A DNA stretch of 64,000 nucleotides from an uncultured Pseudomonas sp. (GCF_946886105.1 NZ_CAMPHV010000009.1:62001-126000), one strand, 5' to 3'; positions 10,170 through 20,015 are shown, counted from the first letter of the stretch. A program made the numbers and translations. Notes: generated by a model from the letters alone, not told the origin.

Positions 10170-11030
10170 ATGTCGTTACCTTTTATATTCCGCACCATCG
10201 AGCTGGATGGCCAAACCATCCGAACGGCGGTTCGCCCAGGCAACAGCAAGATGTCGCCGCTGCTCATTTTCAACGGCATCGGCGCCAACCTCGAGCTGGT
10301 GATGCCGTTCGTCAAGGCGCTCGATCCCGATCTGGAAGTGATCGCCTTCGACGTCCCGGGCGTCGGCGGCTCATCCACACCCAGCACGCCCTATCGCTTC
10401 CCGGGCTTGGCCAAGCTGGCCGCCCGCATGCTCGACTACCTCAATTACGGGCAGGTCAATGCGATTGGCGTGTCCTGGGGCGGCGCCCTCGCGCAACAGT
10501 TCGCCCACGACTACCCCGAACGCTGCAAGAAGCTGGTGCTCGCCGCCACTTCGGCCGGCGCGGTAATGGTTCCGGGCAAGCCGAAGGTGCTGTGGTGCAT
10601 GGCCAGCCCACGGCGCTACGTACAACCGTCCTATGGCGTGTTGATCGCGCCGGAAATCTACGGCGGCGCCTTCCGCCGCGACCCGAGCCTGGCCATGGCG
10701 CACGCCAGTAAAGTGCGCTCCGGCGGCAAGATGGGTTACTACTGGCAGCTGTTCGCCGGCCTTGGCTGGACCAGCATCCATTGGCTACACAAGATTCGCC
10801 AGCCGACTCTGGTGCTGGCGGGGGACGACGACCCGCTGATTCCATTGATCAATATGCGTTTATTGGCATGGCGCATCCCTAACTCGGAACTTCATGTAAT
10901 CGATGATGGTCACTTATTCCTCGTAACGCGCGCCGAGGCAGTAGCGCCGATCATCATGAAATTTCTCGCCGAGGAGCGCCAACGTGCGGTTATGCACCCG
11001 CAGCCTGCTCGTGCCGTTGAAAGGACGTAG
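10170..11030 (+). CDS. phaZ: intracellular mcl-PHA depolymerase PhaZ
   Basis: An alpha/beta hydrolase that degrades stored medium-chain PHA, releasing hydroxy acids. The lipase box GVSWGG places the nucleophile at Ser102. Asp221 (GDDDPLIP) and His248 (DDGHLF) complete a triad at the positions known from P. putida PhaZ. Length is 286 aa, with no signal peptide, as expected for a granule-bound intracellular enzyme. It sits between the two synthase genes in the classical order, with about 100 bp before and 190 bp after. Confidence 0.95.
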   Translation: MSLPFIFRTIELDGQTIRTAVRPGNSKMSPLLIFNGIGANLELVMPFVKALDPDLEVIAFDVPGVGGSSTPSTPYRFPGLAKLAARMLDYLNYGQVNAIGVSWGGALAQQFAHDYPERCKKLVLAATSAGAVMVPGKPKVLWCMASPRRYVQPSYGVLIAPEIYGGAFRRDPSLAMAHASKVRSGGKMGYYWQLFAGLGWTSIHWLHKIRQPTLVLAGDDDPLIPLINMRLLAWRIPNSELHVIDDGHLFLVTRAEAVAPIIMKFLAEERQRAVMHPQPARAVERT

Positions 11031-11222
11031 GTTCGCCCGCATCGCTCCCGTATGCATCGTTACAGTGCTAAGCCGGTATCTTCGCTCGAACTCAGGGTCA
11101 TCCCCCCTGCCGAGAATCGGCTCGTGCTCGCGGCCATGAGGCTCGCGCACACCTTGGTATAAGCTTTGCTGCTTAAGTTGTAACCCTTGAAGTCTCACGG
11201 CTTGACGACGGAGTGTTGCCCT

Positions 11223-12905
11223 ATGCGAGACAAGTCACCCAGCGACTCACTGCCAACCCCAATCAACTTTATAAGCGCGCAAAACGCCGTGATTGGCCTA
11301 CGTAGTCGCGACCTGTTTTCCACTGTACGTACCCTGCTATTACAAGGCCTCAAGCACCCTCTCTACAGCGCCCGTCATGCACTGGCGCTGGGTGGCCAAC
11401 TGGGGCGCGTACTGCTCGGCGACACCCCCTACAAGGTCGATCCGCAAGACCCTCGCTTCGCCGATCCCACCTGGCGTCTCAACCCTTTTTATCGACGCGG
11501 GCTCCAGGCCTACCTGGCCTGGAAAAAACAGCTCAACCAATGGATAGACGAGAGCGACCTTGAGCCCGAGGAGCGTGCCCGCGCACGTTTCGTCGCAGCC
11601 CTGCTCGGCGATGCCCTGGCGCCCTCCAATACCCTGCTCAACCCGCTGGCGATCAAAGAGCTGTTCAACACCGGCGGTGCCAGCCTGCTCAAAGGCATGG
11701 GCCATCTGCTGAGGGACGTGCTGCATAACGACTGCATGCCCAGTCAGGTCAATAAACAAGCCTTCGAAGTCGGCCGCAATCTTGCCGCCACGCCAGGTGC
11801 CGTGGTGTTCCGCAACGAACTGCTGGAGCTGATCCAGTACAAGCCCATGAGCGAGAGGCAGTACGCCAAGCCCTTGCTTATCGTGCCGCCGCAAATTAAC
11901 AAGTTCTATATTTTCGACCTCTCCAGCAACAAGAGCTTCGTTCAATACGCGCTGAAAAACAGCCTGCCGACCTTCATCGTCAGTTGGCGCAACCCCAATA
12001 CACAGCACCGCGAATGGGGCCTTTCAAGCTACGTGCAAGCGCTTGAAGAAGCGCTCGACGCCTGCCAGGCCATTACCGGCAGCAAAGAGGTGAATCTTCT
12101 CGGCGCCTGTGCCGGCGGCCTGACCATCGCCGCCCTGCAGGGTCACCTGCAAGCCAAGCGACAGCTGCGCAAAGTCTCCAGCGCCACCTATATGGTCAGC
12201 CTGCTCGATAGCCGGATCGACAGCCCGCCGACACTCTTCGCCGACGAACAAACCCTGGAAATGGCCAAGCGCCGCTCCTATCAGCGCGGCGTGCTGGACG
12301 GCCGCGACATGGCCAAAGTGTTCGCCTGGATGCGCCCGAACGACCTGGTCTGGAATTATTGGATCAACAACTATCTGCTCGGCAAAGAGCCGCCCGCTTT
12401 CGACGTGCTCTATTGGAACAACGACAACACCCGCCTGCCCGCCGCATTGCACGGCGAAATGATCGACTTCTTCAAGCACAACCCGCTGCCCCGTCCCGGC
12501 GGGCTGGAAGTCTGCGGTACACCGATCGATTTGCAAAAGGTCACGGTCGACAGCTTCAACGTCGCCGGCATCAACGACCACATCACGCCCTGGGATGCGG
12601 TTTACCGTTCGGCGCTGCTGATTGGCGGCAAACGCCGCTTCGTGCTCGCCAACAGCGGGCATATACACAGTATTCTCAACCCGCCCAACAACGCTAAAAG
12701 CAGCTACTTCGAGAACGACAAATTCAGCGGCGACCCGCGCGCCTGGCTGTATGACGCACAAAAGCACGATGGCAGTTGGTGGCCACAGTGGCTCGAATGG
12801 ATTCAGGAACGCTCGGGCGAGCTGCACGAAAGCCAGCCAATCCTGGGCAACCGCCAATACCCCGCCCTGGAGGCCGCACCTGGAACTTACGTTCACGTGC
12901 GTTAA
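11223..12905 (+). CDS. phaC2: class II poly(3-hydroxyalkanoate) synthase PhaC2
   Basis: The second mcl-PHA synthase, a paralogue of PhaC1. From the ATG at 11223 the protein is 560 aa and the active-site box is GACAGG with Cys296. Asp452 and His480 complete the triad. The frame extends back to 11187, but the extra 12 residues have no PhaC character, while a GGAG precedes 11223. PhaC2 differs from PhaC1 mainly in the N-terminal 30 residues and some surface loops. It is followed 72 bp later by phaD. Confidence 0.96.
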   Translation: MRDKSPSDSLPTPINFISAQNAVIGLRSRDLFSTVRTLLLQGLKHPLYSARHALALGGQLGRVLLGDTPYKVDPQDPRFADPTWRLNPFYRRGLQAYLAWKKQLNQWIDESDLEPEERARARFVAALLGDALAPSNTLLNPLAIKELFNTGGASLLKGMGHLLRDVLHNDCMPSQVNKQAFEVGRNLAATPGAVVFRNELLELIQYKPMSERQYAKPLLIVPPQINKFYIFDLSSNKSFVQYALKNSLPTFIVSWRNPNTQHREWGLSSYVQALEEALDACQAITGSKEVNLLGACAGGLTIAALQGHLQAKRQLRKVSSATYMVSLLDSRIDSPPTLFADEQTLEMAKRRSYQRGVLDGRDMAKVFAWMRPNDLVWNYWINNYLLGKEPPAFDVLYWNNDNTRLPAALHGEMIDFFKHNPLPRPGGLEVCGTPIDLQKVTVDSFNVAGINDHITPWDAVYRSALLIGGKRRFVLANSGHIHSILNPPNNAKSSYFENDKFSGDPRAWLYDAQKHDGSWWPQWLEWIQERSGELHESQPILGNRQYPALEAAPGTYVHVR

Positions 12906-12977
12906 GCAGAATGACAATTGGCCGGATTACCCCTGGCCACTTGCCGTCCCCTCTTGCGAACAGAATAAGAAAACCGG

Positions 12978-13592
12978 ATGAAAACCAGCGAGCGTATCCT
13001 CGAATGCGCCAGAGTGCTGTTCAATCAGCAGGGCGAACCCAATGTCTCAACCCTGGAAATAGCCAATGAACTGGGCATCAGCCCAGGCAATTTGTACTAC
13101 CACTACCACGGCAAAGAGCCCCTTATCCTGGCGCTGTTCGAGCGCTTTCAGGCTGAACTGGCACCGCTGCTCGACCCGCCCGACGACGTCAGCCTGGATG
13201 TCGAGGACTACTGGCTATTTCTGCATTTGATCGTCGAGCGTCTGGCCCATTACCGCTTCCTGTTCCAGGATCTGTCCAATCTCGCCGGACGCCTACCCAA
13301 GCTGGCGCGCGGCATCCGTAACTGGCTCAACGCCCTGAAGCGCACCTTGGCTGCGTTGCTTTCGCGGCTCAAAGCAGAAGGCCACCTGAGCAGCGACACC
13401 CAGTCGCTCGGGCAACTGGTCGAACAGATCACCCTGACGCTGCTGTTCTCCCTGGATTACCAGCGCATCCTGGGCAGCGAAGGCGAAAGCCGCCTGGTGG
13501 TCTATCAGGTGATGATGCTGGTCGCCCCCCACCTCAGCGACGAGTCGCGCTTCGCCGCCGAGCACTTGGCGCAACGCTATCTGGAAACCTAG
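12978..13592 (+). CDS. phaD: TetR-like transcriptional regulator PhaD
   Basis: A 204-residue TetR-family protein. The N-terminal helix-turn-helix (about residues 24-45, LEIANELGISPGNLYYHYHGK) is typical. The C-terminal ligand domain is the PhaD type. In P. putida, PhaD is an activator of the pha genes responding to a fatty-acid-derived effector. It lies at the end of the phaC1ZC2D operon and converges on phaIF. Two TTAG-N10-CTAA palindromes in the phaC1 and phaI promoters are candidate binding sites. Confidence 0.92.
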   Translation: MKTSERILECARVLFNQQGEPNVSTLEIANELGISPGNLYYHYHGKEPLILALFERFQAELAPLLDPPDDVSLDVEDYWLFLHLIVERLAHYRFLFQDLSNLAGRLPKLARGIRNWLNALKRTLAALLSRLKAEGHLSSDTQSLGQLVEQITLTLLFSLDYQRILGSEGESRLVVYQVMMLVAPHLSDESRFAAEHLAQRYLET

Positions 13593-13650
13593 GATCTGTT
13601 GAGGCTTCGTAACGCCCAGGGAACCTCGGCAGGCCTCGATCGGCGCAGAC

Positions 13651-13681
13651 GAAAACGCCCGGCACTAGGCCGGGCGTTTTC
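13651..13681. terminator. bidirectional terminator between phaD and phaF
   Basis: A perfect 13-bp stem (GAAAACGCCCGGC and its complement) with a 5-base loop. A-runs on one side and T-runs on the other make it work in both directions. It sits between convergent phaD and phaF. Confidence 0.9.
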
Positions 13682-13698
13682 GTGTAACGCAGTCAGTC

Positions 13699-14439
13699 TT
13701 ACGACTGGCTGGTCGGCGGCGGTGTTGCCGGTGCTGCGGCAGCCGCGGGGGCCGGCGCTGCTGCAGGCTTGGCCGCCGGTTTGGCTGCGGCTTTCGCTGC
13801 TGGTTTAGCGGCGGGCTTCGCTGCAGCTTTCGGGGCAGCGGGCTTAGCTGCCGGTTTAGCCGCTGGCTTGGCTGCAGCTTTCACCGCTGGCTTGGCTGCC
13901 GGCTTAGCCGCTGGTTTCGCGGCTGCTTTCGGAGCCGGTTTTGCCGCCGCTTTCGGGGCCGGCTTAGCTACAGCTTTCGCTGCAGGCTTGGCCGCTGGTT
14001 TGATCGACTTGGCCGATACACCGGTCAGTTGCTCGATTTTCTTGGTCAGGCTGTCGACTTTGGCGTTGAGCGCTTTCACTTCATTGCGACTCGGAACACC
14101 GAGTCGCGAAATGGCATTGTTCAAGCGTTTGTCGAAAGCTTCTTCCAACTCGCCCCACTTACCAATTGCACGATCTTTTACTTCATCGACTTTGGACTTG
14201 GCAGTACCTACTTTAGAACCGACAGTGGACTTCACGGCGTCGACTTGTTTATCAACTTCGGTCTTCGCCATCTTCTCGGCTTTCTCGCCATCTTTGACCA
14301 GCGTATCGAACAGCTTATTGCCGTCCTTGCTGACCTTCGAATAAGCGCCCAGGCCCGCCAACCAGATCTGACGCGAGTACTTCTCGATCTCGCCGATCCA
14401 GGACGATGCCTGTTTTTCGGTTTTCTTTTTAACAGCCAT
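13699..14439 (-). CDS. phaF: phasin / nucleoid-associated PHA granule protein PhaF
   Basis: A 246-residue granule-coating protein. The N-terminal phasin domain (about 1-110, with SRQIWLAGLGAYSK) binds PHA. A short coiled-coil segment follows, with heptad-like spacing around residues 115-140. The C-terminal half is a histone H1-like tail built from repeated AAKPA units that binds DNA, so in P. putida PhaF distributes granules at cell division. The start is the ATG at 14439 with GGGAG upstream. An upstream in-frame extension overlaps the end of phaI and is unlikely. It is co-transcribed after phaI. Confidence 0.94.
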   Translation of the reverse strand: MAVKKKTEKQASSWIGEIEKYSRQIWLAGLGAYSKVSKDGNKLFDTLVKDGEKAEKMAKTEVDKQVDAVKSTVGSKVGTAKSKVDEVKDRAIGKWGELEEAFDKRLNNAISRLGVPSRNEVKALNAKVDSLTKKIEQLTGVSAKSIKPAAKPAAKAVAKPAPKAAAKPAPKAAAKPAAKPAAKPAVKAAAKPAAKPAAKPAAPKAAAKPAAKPAAKAAAKPAAKPAAAPAPAAAAAPATPPPTSQS

Positions 14440-14449
14440 CCCGCTCTCC

Positions 14450-15004
14450 CTATTTCTTGTTCTGCGCGACTTGCTCGAGCAATACACTCAGCTCATCAAG
14501 CTTAGCAGACAGAACTTCGATGTCCTGTTTCGAGGGAATGCCGATGCGATTGAGAGCACTGGCTACACGGGTATCGAAAGCCTTCTCGATCTTGTCGAGG
14601 CGACCTTCGACTTTACCCTTCACGCTATTGACGTTGCTCTTGACGGTATCGATCTGGCTGTTGGCCGCTTCGACTTGCTCGTTGATCAGCTTCTTGCCTT
14701 GCTGCTCGACGCTTTCACCGCTCTTGACCAATTCCTTGAAATACTCGGCGCCTTCTTGACCGGCTTTGGCGTAAGCACCCAGACCAGCCAACCAGATTTT
14801 GCGCGCATACAATTTAACGTCGCTCAGCACGGTGCCGGCTTTATCTGCGGATTCATTGGCCATATCCGCAGTCTTCCTTACCGCCTTGTTGGTTTTTTCC
14901 GCGGTTTTATTGACAGCCTGATTGGCTTTATCCGCAGCTTCATTGACCTTTTCGGTGGTTTTGGCTTCAACGGTTTCAACATTCTGTTCAACGGCAGCTT
15001 TCAT
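14450..15004 (-). CDS. phaI: phasin PhaI (with long N-terminal helical extension)
   Basis: A 184-residue phasin that coats PHA granules and is homologous to the N-terminal half of PhaF (both share ARKIWLAGLGAYAK-type segments, here near residues 69-82). It is longer than the about 140 residues I recall for P. putida PhaI. The extra N-terminal 45 residues are an Ala/Lys/Asn-rich amphipathic stretch with repeated KxxEKxNxAxxK-like units. The start is the ATG at 15004 with GAGGTG five bases upstream. A GTG four codons earlier lies inside that ribosome-binding site. phaF follows 10 bp downstream. Confidence 0.9.
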   Translation of the reverse strand: MKAAVEQNVETVEAKTTEKVNEAADKANQAVNKTAEKTNKAVRKTADMANESADKAGTVLSDVKLYARKIWLAGLGAYAKAGQEGAEYFKELVKSGESVEQQGKKLINEQVEAANSQIDTVKSNVNSVKGKVEGRLDKIEKAFDTRVASALNRIGIPSKQDIEVLSAKLDELSVLLEQVAQNKK

Positions 15005-15077
15005 GGTGCACCTCACTCTGAATGGTTCGAGGAAACGCCCACGGAATGTAGGCTTAGCTGCACGGTATCGAGGAAAA

Positions 15078-15095
15078 TTAGAATCCGCATACTAA
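15078..15095. promoter_or_regulatory. candidate PhaD operator at phaI
   Basis: A TTAG-N10-CTAA palindrome with CCGCAT in the centre, 74 bp upstream of phaI. Inner positions also pair (AT...CG...AT), giving 14 of 18 symmetric bases. Same half-sites and spacing as at 8140-8157. Confidence 0.55.
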
Positions 15096-15122
15096 GCGCA
15101 AAAAAACACGCGTCGATTACCC

Positions 15123-15401
15123 TCAGGCATTCAGGCTCTTATCCAGCACCTCTTCGATTTCGCGCTTGATGCTGCCGCTCATGGCCGACAGCAGCAGCCC
15201 CAGGTTGAGCTGTACCTTCACCCGGTCCGCCGCTACCTCGATCTGCCCATCGGCGCCGCTGCGCTTGAACTCCAAGGTGTCTCCAGCCCAGCGATAGCGC
15301 ACGTTGTACTCGCGCGCCAGGCGCTCGGCCAGTTGTTCGGCTTTCTCGCGAGCTGCTTCGCGGCCGAGGCTATGGGGACGCTCGACGGTAATCTTGGCCA
15401 T
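15123..15401 (-). CDS. polyhydroxyalkanoic acid system family protein
   Basis: A 92-residue protein of the PHA-granule-region family (PHA_gran_rgn), conserved upstream of phaI in Pseudomonas. It begins MAKITVERPHSLG and has a central AREYNVRYRWAGDTLEFKR that looks like a short beta-rich fold. The end is helical. No enzymatic motif is visible. It is read in the same direction as phaI-phaF, but its own role in PHA metabolism is unproven. Confidence 0.8.
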   Translation of the reverse strand: MAKITVERPHSLGREAAREKAEQLAERLAREYNVRYRWAGDTLEFKRSGADGQIEVAADRVKVQLNLGLLLSAMSGSIKREIEEVLDKSLNA

Positions 15402-15618
15402 GGCATTTCTCCTCGCCAGTTAAAACTGCGACCTTAAGTCGCTGGGACTATAGCAATATGCACAACTGCAAGTGCAGCAGAGCGGGAGACGATCAATATC
15501 CATCAAGCCTTTTGCGCCTTTACTTGCAGCTTATGGCTTACGGCTTACCGCTGATAGCCAGCTTTTCGGTTTAGAATGACCGCCACTTTTTAGCCTCTCT
15601 GTGTAGGGAATGGGCAAG

Positions 15619-16389
15619 ATGAACGACCCGCGCAAAAGCAGCGACAGCGAACCCACCACGCACTTCGGCTTCCAGGACGTGCCGGAAAGCCAAAAGGCGC
15701 AGAAGGTCGCCGAAGTGTTCCACTCGGTGGCGGCCAAATACGATTTGATGAACGACCTGCTGTCGGGCGGCATGCACCGCTTGTGGAAGCGCTTCACCAT
15801 CGAGCTGTCCGGCGTGCGCGTCGGCAATCGGGTGCTGGATATAGCCGGCGGCACCGGCGACCTGACGCGCAAGTTCGCCAATCTGGTCGGCCCGACCGGT
15901 GAAGTGGTGCTGGCCGATATCAACGACTCCATGCTCAAGGTCGGACGCGACCGTCTGCTCGACTGCGGGGTTGCCGGCAACGTCAGCTTCGTTCAGGCCG
16001 ACGCCGAGAATCTGCCCTTCCCGGACAATCATTTCGACGTGGTGACCATCGCCTTCGGCTTGCGTAACGTCACCCATAAAGAAGACGCGATCCGCTCCAT
16101 GCTCCGCGTGCTCAAACCCGGCGGCCGCCTGCTGGTGCTGGAGTTCTCCAAACCGTCGAGCCCGTTGTTGTCGAAGGTTTACGACACCTACTCGTTCAAC
16201 TTCATGCCGCTGATGGGCAAGCTGATCACCAATGACGCCGACAGCTACCGCTACCTGGCCGAGTCGATCCGCATGCACCCCGACCAGGACACCCTCAAAG
16301 CGATGATGGTCGAGGCCGGTTTCGAGCGCGTGACCTACCACAATATGACCGGCGGCATCGTCGCCCTGCACCGCGGCATCAAACCCTGA
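15619..16389 (+). CDS. ubiE: bifunctional demethylmenaquinone/ubiquinone C-methyltransferase UbiE
   Basis: A SAM-dependent C-methyltransferase of ubiquinone synthesis. The class I motif [10 protein letters not shown] lies at about residues 74-83, and the UbiE signature [17 protein letters not shown] follows near 155. The start is the ATG at 15619, with an AGGGA about 10 bases upstream, giving 256 aa. An ATG at 15610 is too close to that Shine-Dalgarno. The stop overlaps the start of ubiJ, so ubiE, ubiJ and ubiB form one operon. Confidence 0.95.
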   Translation: MNDPRKSSDSEPTTHFGFQDVPESQKAQKVAEVFHSVAAKYDLMNDLLSGGMHRLWKRFTIELSGVRVGNRVLDIAGGTGDLTRKFANLVGPTGEVVLADINDSMLKVGRDRLLDCGVAGNVSFVQADAENLPFPDNHFDVVTIAFGLRNVTHKEDAIRSMLRVLKPGGRLLVLEFSKPSSPLLSKVYDTYSFNFMPLMGKLITNDADSYRYLAESIRMHPDQDTLKAMMVEAGFERVTYHNMTGGIVALHRGIKP

Positions 16390-17006
16390 TGTTGCTGACC
16401 GGGTTGCTCGCCGGCGTCGAACTCGGGCTGAACCGGGTGCTCGCCCTGGACAGCACGGCGCTGCCGCGACTGGCGCGCCTGAGCGGCCGCATCATTGCGG
16501 TGGAATGTACGGCGCCGCAGGTGCAGGTGTTTATCCTGCCGAGCGCTGAAGGCCTGGGTCTGGCCGCGCACTATGCCGGCGAGCCCGATTGCCGGCTGCG
16601 CGCGCCGGCGGCCAGCCTGTTGCGCCTCGCCTCCGGCAAAGAGCAGAGCGCGGTCCTGCACAGCGCCGAGGTCAGCCTGGAGGGCGACGCCGCGGCGCTG
16701 CTGGAACTCGCCGCGATACTTCAGGATCTCGAGCTGGACTGGGAGTACGAACTCTCGCGCTGGCTCGGCCCGGTCGCCAGCCAATTGCTCGGCAGCCACC
16801 TGCGCAGCCGCGCCAATTGGACCCAGCAGACGCTCGACAGCCTGCGCCTGAACTTGGCCGATTACCTCAGCGAAGAATCGCGCAGCCTGGTCGGCCAGCG
16901 TGAAGCCGACGCCCGATTTGCCGAACTCGACCGATTGAAGCTGGCCCTCGACCGTCTCGATGCGCGCATCGAACGCCTTTCCCAACGCCATAAGCCCAAA
17001 GCATGA
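16389..17006 (+). CDS. ubiJ: ubiquinone biosynthesis accessory factor UbiJ
   Basis: A 205-residue protein with an N-terminal SCP2 (sterol-carrier-like) lipid-binding domain, about residues 15-115, and a C-terminal amphipathic helical region. UbiJ is the lipid-binding partner in the cytoplasmic Ubi metabolon and holds polyprenyl intermediates for UbiE, UbiG and others. Its ATG shares a base with the ubiE stop and its own stop overlaps the ubiB ATG, so translation is probably coupled. Confidence 0.9.
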   Translation: MLLTGLLAGVELGLNRVLALDSTALPRLARLSGRIIAVECTAPQVQVFILPSAEGLGLAAHYAGEPDCRLRAPAASLLRLASGKEQSAVLHSAEVSLEGDAAALLELAAILQDLELDWEYELSRWLGPVASQLLGSHLRSRANWTQQTLDSLRLNLADYLSEESRSLVGQREADARFAELDRLKLALDRLDARIERLSQRHKPKA

Positions 17007-18592
17007 AGCTACTCGCCGCCCGACGTTTGTTGCGTATTCAACGCGTGGTCATCCGCTACCAGCTCGATGATCTGCTGTTCGCCTTACCGCTGCCGTTCTG
17101 GTTGCGCGTCTTGCGTTTCGTCCTGCCCTGGCGCTGGCTACCGCGTAAAGCGTTGCCCCTGACGCGAGGCGCGCGTTTGCGTTTGGCCCTCGAAGAACTC
17201 GGGCCGATTTTCATCAAGTTCGGCCAGTTGCTCTCGACCCGGCGCGATCTGCTACCCGCGGACATCGCCGACGAGCTGGCAAAGCTGCAGGACCAGGTGC
17301 CGCCGTTCGACCCGACGCACTCGCTGGCGCTGATCGAAGCGCAGCTCGGCGCCAAGGTCGGCGACGTGTTCGCCCGCTTCGATGCTCAACCGCTGGCGTC
17401 CGCCTCGGTCGCGCAGGTGCATGGCGCGCAGCTCAAGAGCGGCGAAGAAGTGGTGGTGAAAGTGATCCGCCCGGGCCTCAAGCCGATCATCAAACAGGAC
17501 CTGGCCTGGCTGTTCCTGCTGGCTAAAGTCGCCGAGAAGGCCTCCTCGGACGCGCGTCGCCTGCGCCCCGTGGAAGTGGTCAGCGACTACGAAAAAACCA
17601 TCTACGACGAACTCGACCTGCTGCGCGAGGCGGCCAACGCCAGCCAACTGCGGCGCAACTTCGAGGGCTCGCCGCTGCTTTACGTGCCCCAGGTGTATTG
17701 GGATTTCTGCCGGCCGAAAGTGCTGGTCATGGAGCGCATCTACGGCATCCAGGTCACCGACCTGGAAACCCTGGCCGACCAGCGCACCGACATGAAACTG
17801 CTGGCCGAGCGCGGCGTGGAAATTTTCTTCACCCAGGTGTTCCGCGACAGCTTCTTTCATGCCGACATGCACCCCGGCAATATCTTCGTCAGCACCCGCC
17901 AGCCCTGGAACCCGCAGTACATCGCCATCGATTGCGGGATCATCGGCAGCCTCACCCCCGAGGATCAGGACTACCTGGCACGCAACCTGATCGCCTTCTT
18001 CAAGCGCGACTACCGCCGCGTGGCACAACTGCATATCGATTCCGGCTGGGTGCCGGCCGATACCAAGGTCAACGATTTCGAGGCGGCGATCCGCACGGTG
18101 TGCGAGCCGATCTTCGAGAAGCCGCTGAAGGACATCTCCTTCGGCCAACTGCTGCTGCGGCTATTCCAGACCGCCCGGCGCTTCAATATGGAAGTGCAGC
18201 CACAGCTCGTTCTGTTGCAGAAGACCCTGCTGAATATCGAAGGGTTGGGCCGCCAGCTGTACCCGGATCTTGACCTGTGGAGCACGGCTCAGCCGTTCCT
18301 CGAACGCTGGATGCGCGAACGCGTGAGCCCGCTGCATCTGCTGCGCAACCTGCAGCAGCAGGCCGAACAGGTGCCACACCTGTCGCAGATCGCCCGCGAC
18401 ACTCTGGAGCGTCTAAACCAGCAGCCGCGCTCGACGCAGAACGGCGACGCTCCGGGCGCACGCTGGCCGGCACGCCTGCTCGGCGCATTGCTGATCGCCG
18501 GCGCCACGACCCAGGGCCTGGCGCTCAGCCTGATCGGCTGGCCCAGCTGGACGATGCTCGCAGCCGGTCTGTACATGGTGCTGCGCCGATAG
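17003..18592 (+). CDS. ubiB: ubiquinone biosynthesis kinase-like protein UbiB
   Basis: A 529-residue member of the UbiB/ADCK atypical kinase family, needed for ubiquinone synthesis. The family KxGQ motif appears in [16 protein letters not shown] (about residues 69-84). The Ala-rich loop is ASASVAQVH near 132-140, and the catalytic-loop-like [10 protein letters not shown] lies near 288. Two C-terminal hydrophobic helices (about 490-528) anchor it to the inner membrane. The ATG overlaps the ubiJ stop. Confidence 0.95.
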   Translation: MKLLAARRLLRIQRVVIRYQLDDLLFALPLPFWLRVLRFVLPWRWLPRKALPLTRGARLRLALEELGPIFIKFGQLLSTRRDLLPADIADELAKLQDQVPPFDPTHSLALIEAQLGAKVGDVFARFDAQPLASASVAQVHGAQLKSGEEVVVKVIRPGLKPIIKQDLAWLFLLAKVAEKASSDARRLRPVEVVSDYEKTIYDELDLLREAANASQLRRNFEGSPLLYVPQVYWDFCRPKVLVMERIYGIQVTDLETLADQRTDMKLLAERGVEIFFTQVFRDSFFHADMHPGNIFVSTRQPWNPQYIAIDCGIIGSLTPEDQDYLARNLIAFFKRDYRRVAQLHIDSGWVPADTKVNDFEAAIRTVCEPIFEKPLKDISFGQLLLRLFQTARRFNMEVQPQLVLLQKTLLNIEGLGRQLYPDLDLWSTAQPFLERWMRERVSPLHLLRNLQQQAEQVPHLSQIARDTLERLNQQPRSTQNGDAPGARWPARLLGALLIAGATTQGLALSLIGWPSWTMLAAGLYMVLRR

Positions 18593-18658
18593 CCACATGC
18601 GAGCCGTGCTGGCACACTACCCCCCTTTCCAACAGGCCCACTACGGGCGGATACGGCG

Positions 18659-19060
18659 ATGAACGATTGGCTCGACGAAATCAGCTGGAATAGCGACGGC
18701 CTGGTGCCGGCGATAGCCCAGGACCACAAAACCGGCCGCGTCTTGATGATGGCCTGGATGAACCGCGAAGCCCTGGCCCTGACCGCCGCAGAGCAGCGCG
18801 CCATCTATTGGTCGCGCTCGCGTGGCAAGCTGTGGCGTAAAGGCGAGGAATCCGGCCACGTGCAGAAACTGCATGAACTGCGCCTCGACTGCGACGCCGA
18901 CGTGATTATCCTGATGGTCGAGCAACTCGGCGGCATCGCCTGTCACACCGGTCGGGAAAGCTGCTTCTATCGGGTATTCGAGGACGGCGCCTGGAAAACC
19001 GTCGATGCCGTGCTCAAGGACCCGCATGCCATCTATGCCGCAGGACACAAACATGAGTGA
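18659..19060 (+). CDS. hisI: phosphoribosyl-AMP cyclohydrolase
   Basis: The third step of histidine synthesis, opening the purine ring of PR-AMP. The 133-residue protein carries [15 protein letters not shown] (about 55-69) and the metal-binding Cys/Asp cluster CDADV (about 80-84) followed by CHTGRESCF near 97-105. It is a separate polypeptide from the pyrophosphohydrolase, as usual in Pseudomonas, instead of the fused HisIE of enterobacteria. It overlaps hisE by 8 bp. Confidence 0.95.
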   Translation: MNDWLDEISWNSDGLVPAIAQDHKTGRVLMMAWMNREALALTAAEQRAIYWSRSRGKLWRKGEESGHVQKLHELRLDCDADVIILMVEQLGGIACHTGRESCFYRVFEDGAWKTVDAVLKDPHAIYAAGHKHE

Positions 19061-19400
19061 CACGGGCATGACTGATACCCTGAACCGCCTGGCCGAAGTA
19101 CTGGAGTCGCGCAAGGGCGCAACCGCGGACAGCTCCTACGTCGCCAGCCTGTACCACAAGGGCCTGAACAAGATTCTCGAAAAGGTCGGTGAGGAATCGG
19201 TGGAAACCATCCTCGCCGCCAAGGATGCCGCGGTCAGCGGCGATTGCAGCGAGCTGATCTACGAAACCGCCGATTTATGGTTCCATAGCCTGGTGATGCT
19301 CGCCGCCCTCGGCCAGCATCCGCAAGCGGTGTTGGATGAGCTGGATCGACGCTTCGGCCTGTCCGGGCATGCGGAAAAAGCCGCGCGCACACAAGATTGA
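19053..19400 (+). CDS. hisE: phosphoribosyl-ATP pyrophosphatase
   Basis: The second histidine-synthesis step, removing pyrophosphate from PR-ATP. A small all-alpha MazG-like fold is indicated by [15 protein letters not shown] and [12 protein letters not shown], which supply the acidic metal ligands. Two starts are possible. The ATG at 19053 gives 115 aa and overlaps hisI. The ATG at 19068 gives 110 aa and is closer to the length I recall for P. aeruginosa. tatABC follows 27 bp later, the usual Pseudomonas order. Confidence 0.92.
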   Translation: MSDTGMTDTLNRLAEVLESRKGATADSSYVASLYHKGLNKILEKVGEESVETILAAKDAAVSGDCSELIYETADLWFHSLVMLAALGQHPQAVLDELDRRFGLSGHAEKAARTQD

Positions 19401-19427
19401 TCAACCTCTCACTACGGAGTACGCATT

Positions 19428-19658
19428 ATGGGATTCGGTGGCATTAGCATTTGGCAACTCCTGATCGTCCTGTTGATCGTGGTCATGCTGTTCGGCACCA
19501 AACGCCTGAAGGGCCTGGGCGCCGACCTCGGCGGCGCGATCAAGGGCTTCAAGAAGTCCATGGGCAACGAGGACGATAAGCCGGCGGTCGAAGAACCCAA
19601 AGGGCAGACCATCGACGCCCAGGCGCGCAAGGTCGAAGAACCCGCGAAAAAAGACTAA
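19428..19658 (+). CDS. tatA: Sec-independent protein translocase subunit TatA
   Basis: A 76-residue subunit that forms the Tat pore for folded, twin-arginine proteins. It has a short periplasmic N-terminus, one membrane helix at about residues 5-21, the conserved FG hinge (LFGTKRL), an amphipathic helix to about 45, and an acidic tail. It is the first gene of tatABC, followed 3 bp later by tatB. Confidence 0.96.
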   Translation: MGFGGISIWQLLIVLLIVVMLFGTKRLKGLGADLGGAIKGFKKSMGNEDDKPAVEEPKGQTIDAQARKVEEPAKKD

Positions 19659-19661
19659 ACC

Positions 19662-20015
19662 ATGTTCGACATAGGCTTTACCGAGCTGCTGTTGATTGGC
19701 GTGGTCGCCCTGGTCGTGCTCGGCCCCGATCGCCTGCCCGGCGCCGTGCGCACGGCGGGTCTGTGGATCGGCCGGATCAAGCGCAGCTTCAGCGCGATCA
19801 AGGCCGAGGTCGAGCGCGAGATTGGCGCGGACGAGATCCGCCGGCAACTGCACAACGAGCAGATTCTCGAGCTGGAACGCGACATGCAGAATCTCAAGAG
19901 CGATCTGCTCTCGCCTGCACCGTCGCCGAGCCAATCCCCAGCCACCAGTAGCGGCGCAGAGGCCAAGCCGACTGCGCCTGACGTCGCCAGCCAGGATAAA
20001 TCCCCACAACCATGA
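19662..20015 (+). CDS. tatB: Sec-independent protein translocase protein TatB
   Basis: Part of the Tat receptor complex with TatC. The 117-residue protein has an N-terminal membrane helix ([17 protein letters not shown]) with the conserved Glu near residue 8, the GPDRLP hinge, and a long amphipathic region followed by a Ser/Pro-rich tail. Its stop overlaps the tatC ATG, consistent with a translationally coupled operon. Confidence 0.95.
   Translation: MFDIGFTELLLIGVVALVVLGPDRLPGAVRTAGLWIGRIKRSFSAIKAEVEREIGADEIRRQLHNEQILELERDMQNLKSDLLSPAPSPSQSPATSSGAEAKPTAPDVASQDKSPQP

Noticed and set aside
13769..14344. A 191-codon plus-strand frame rich in AAGLAAG repeats
   Set aside because: It is the complement of the AAKPA repeats of PhaF, not a gene.
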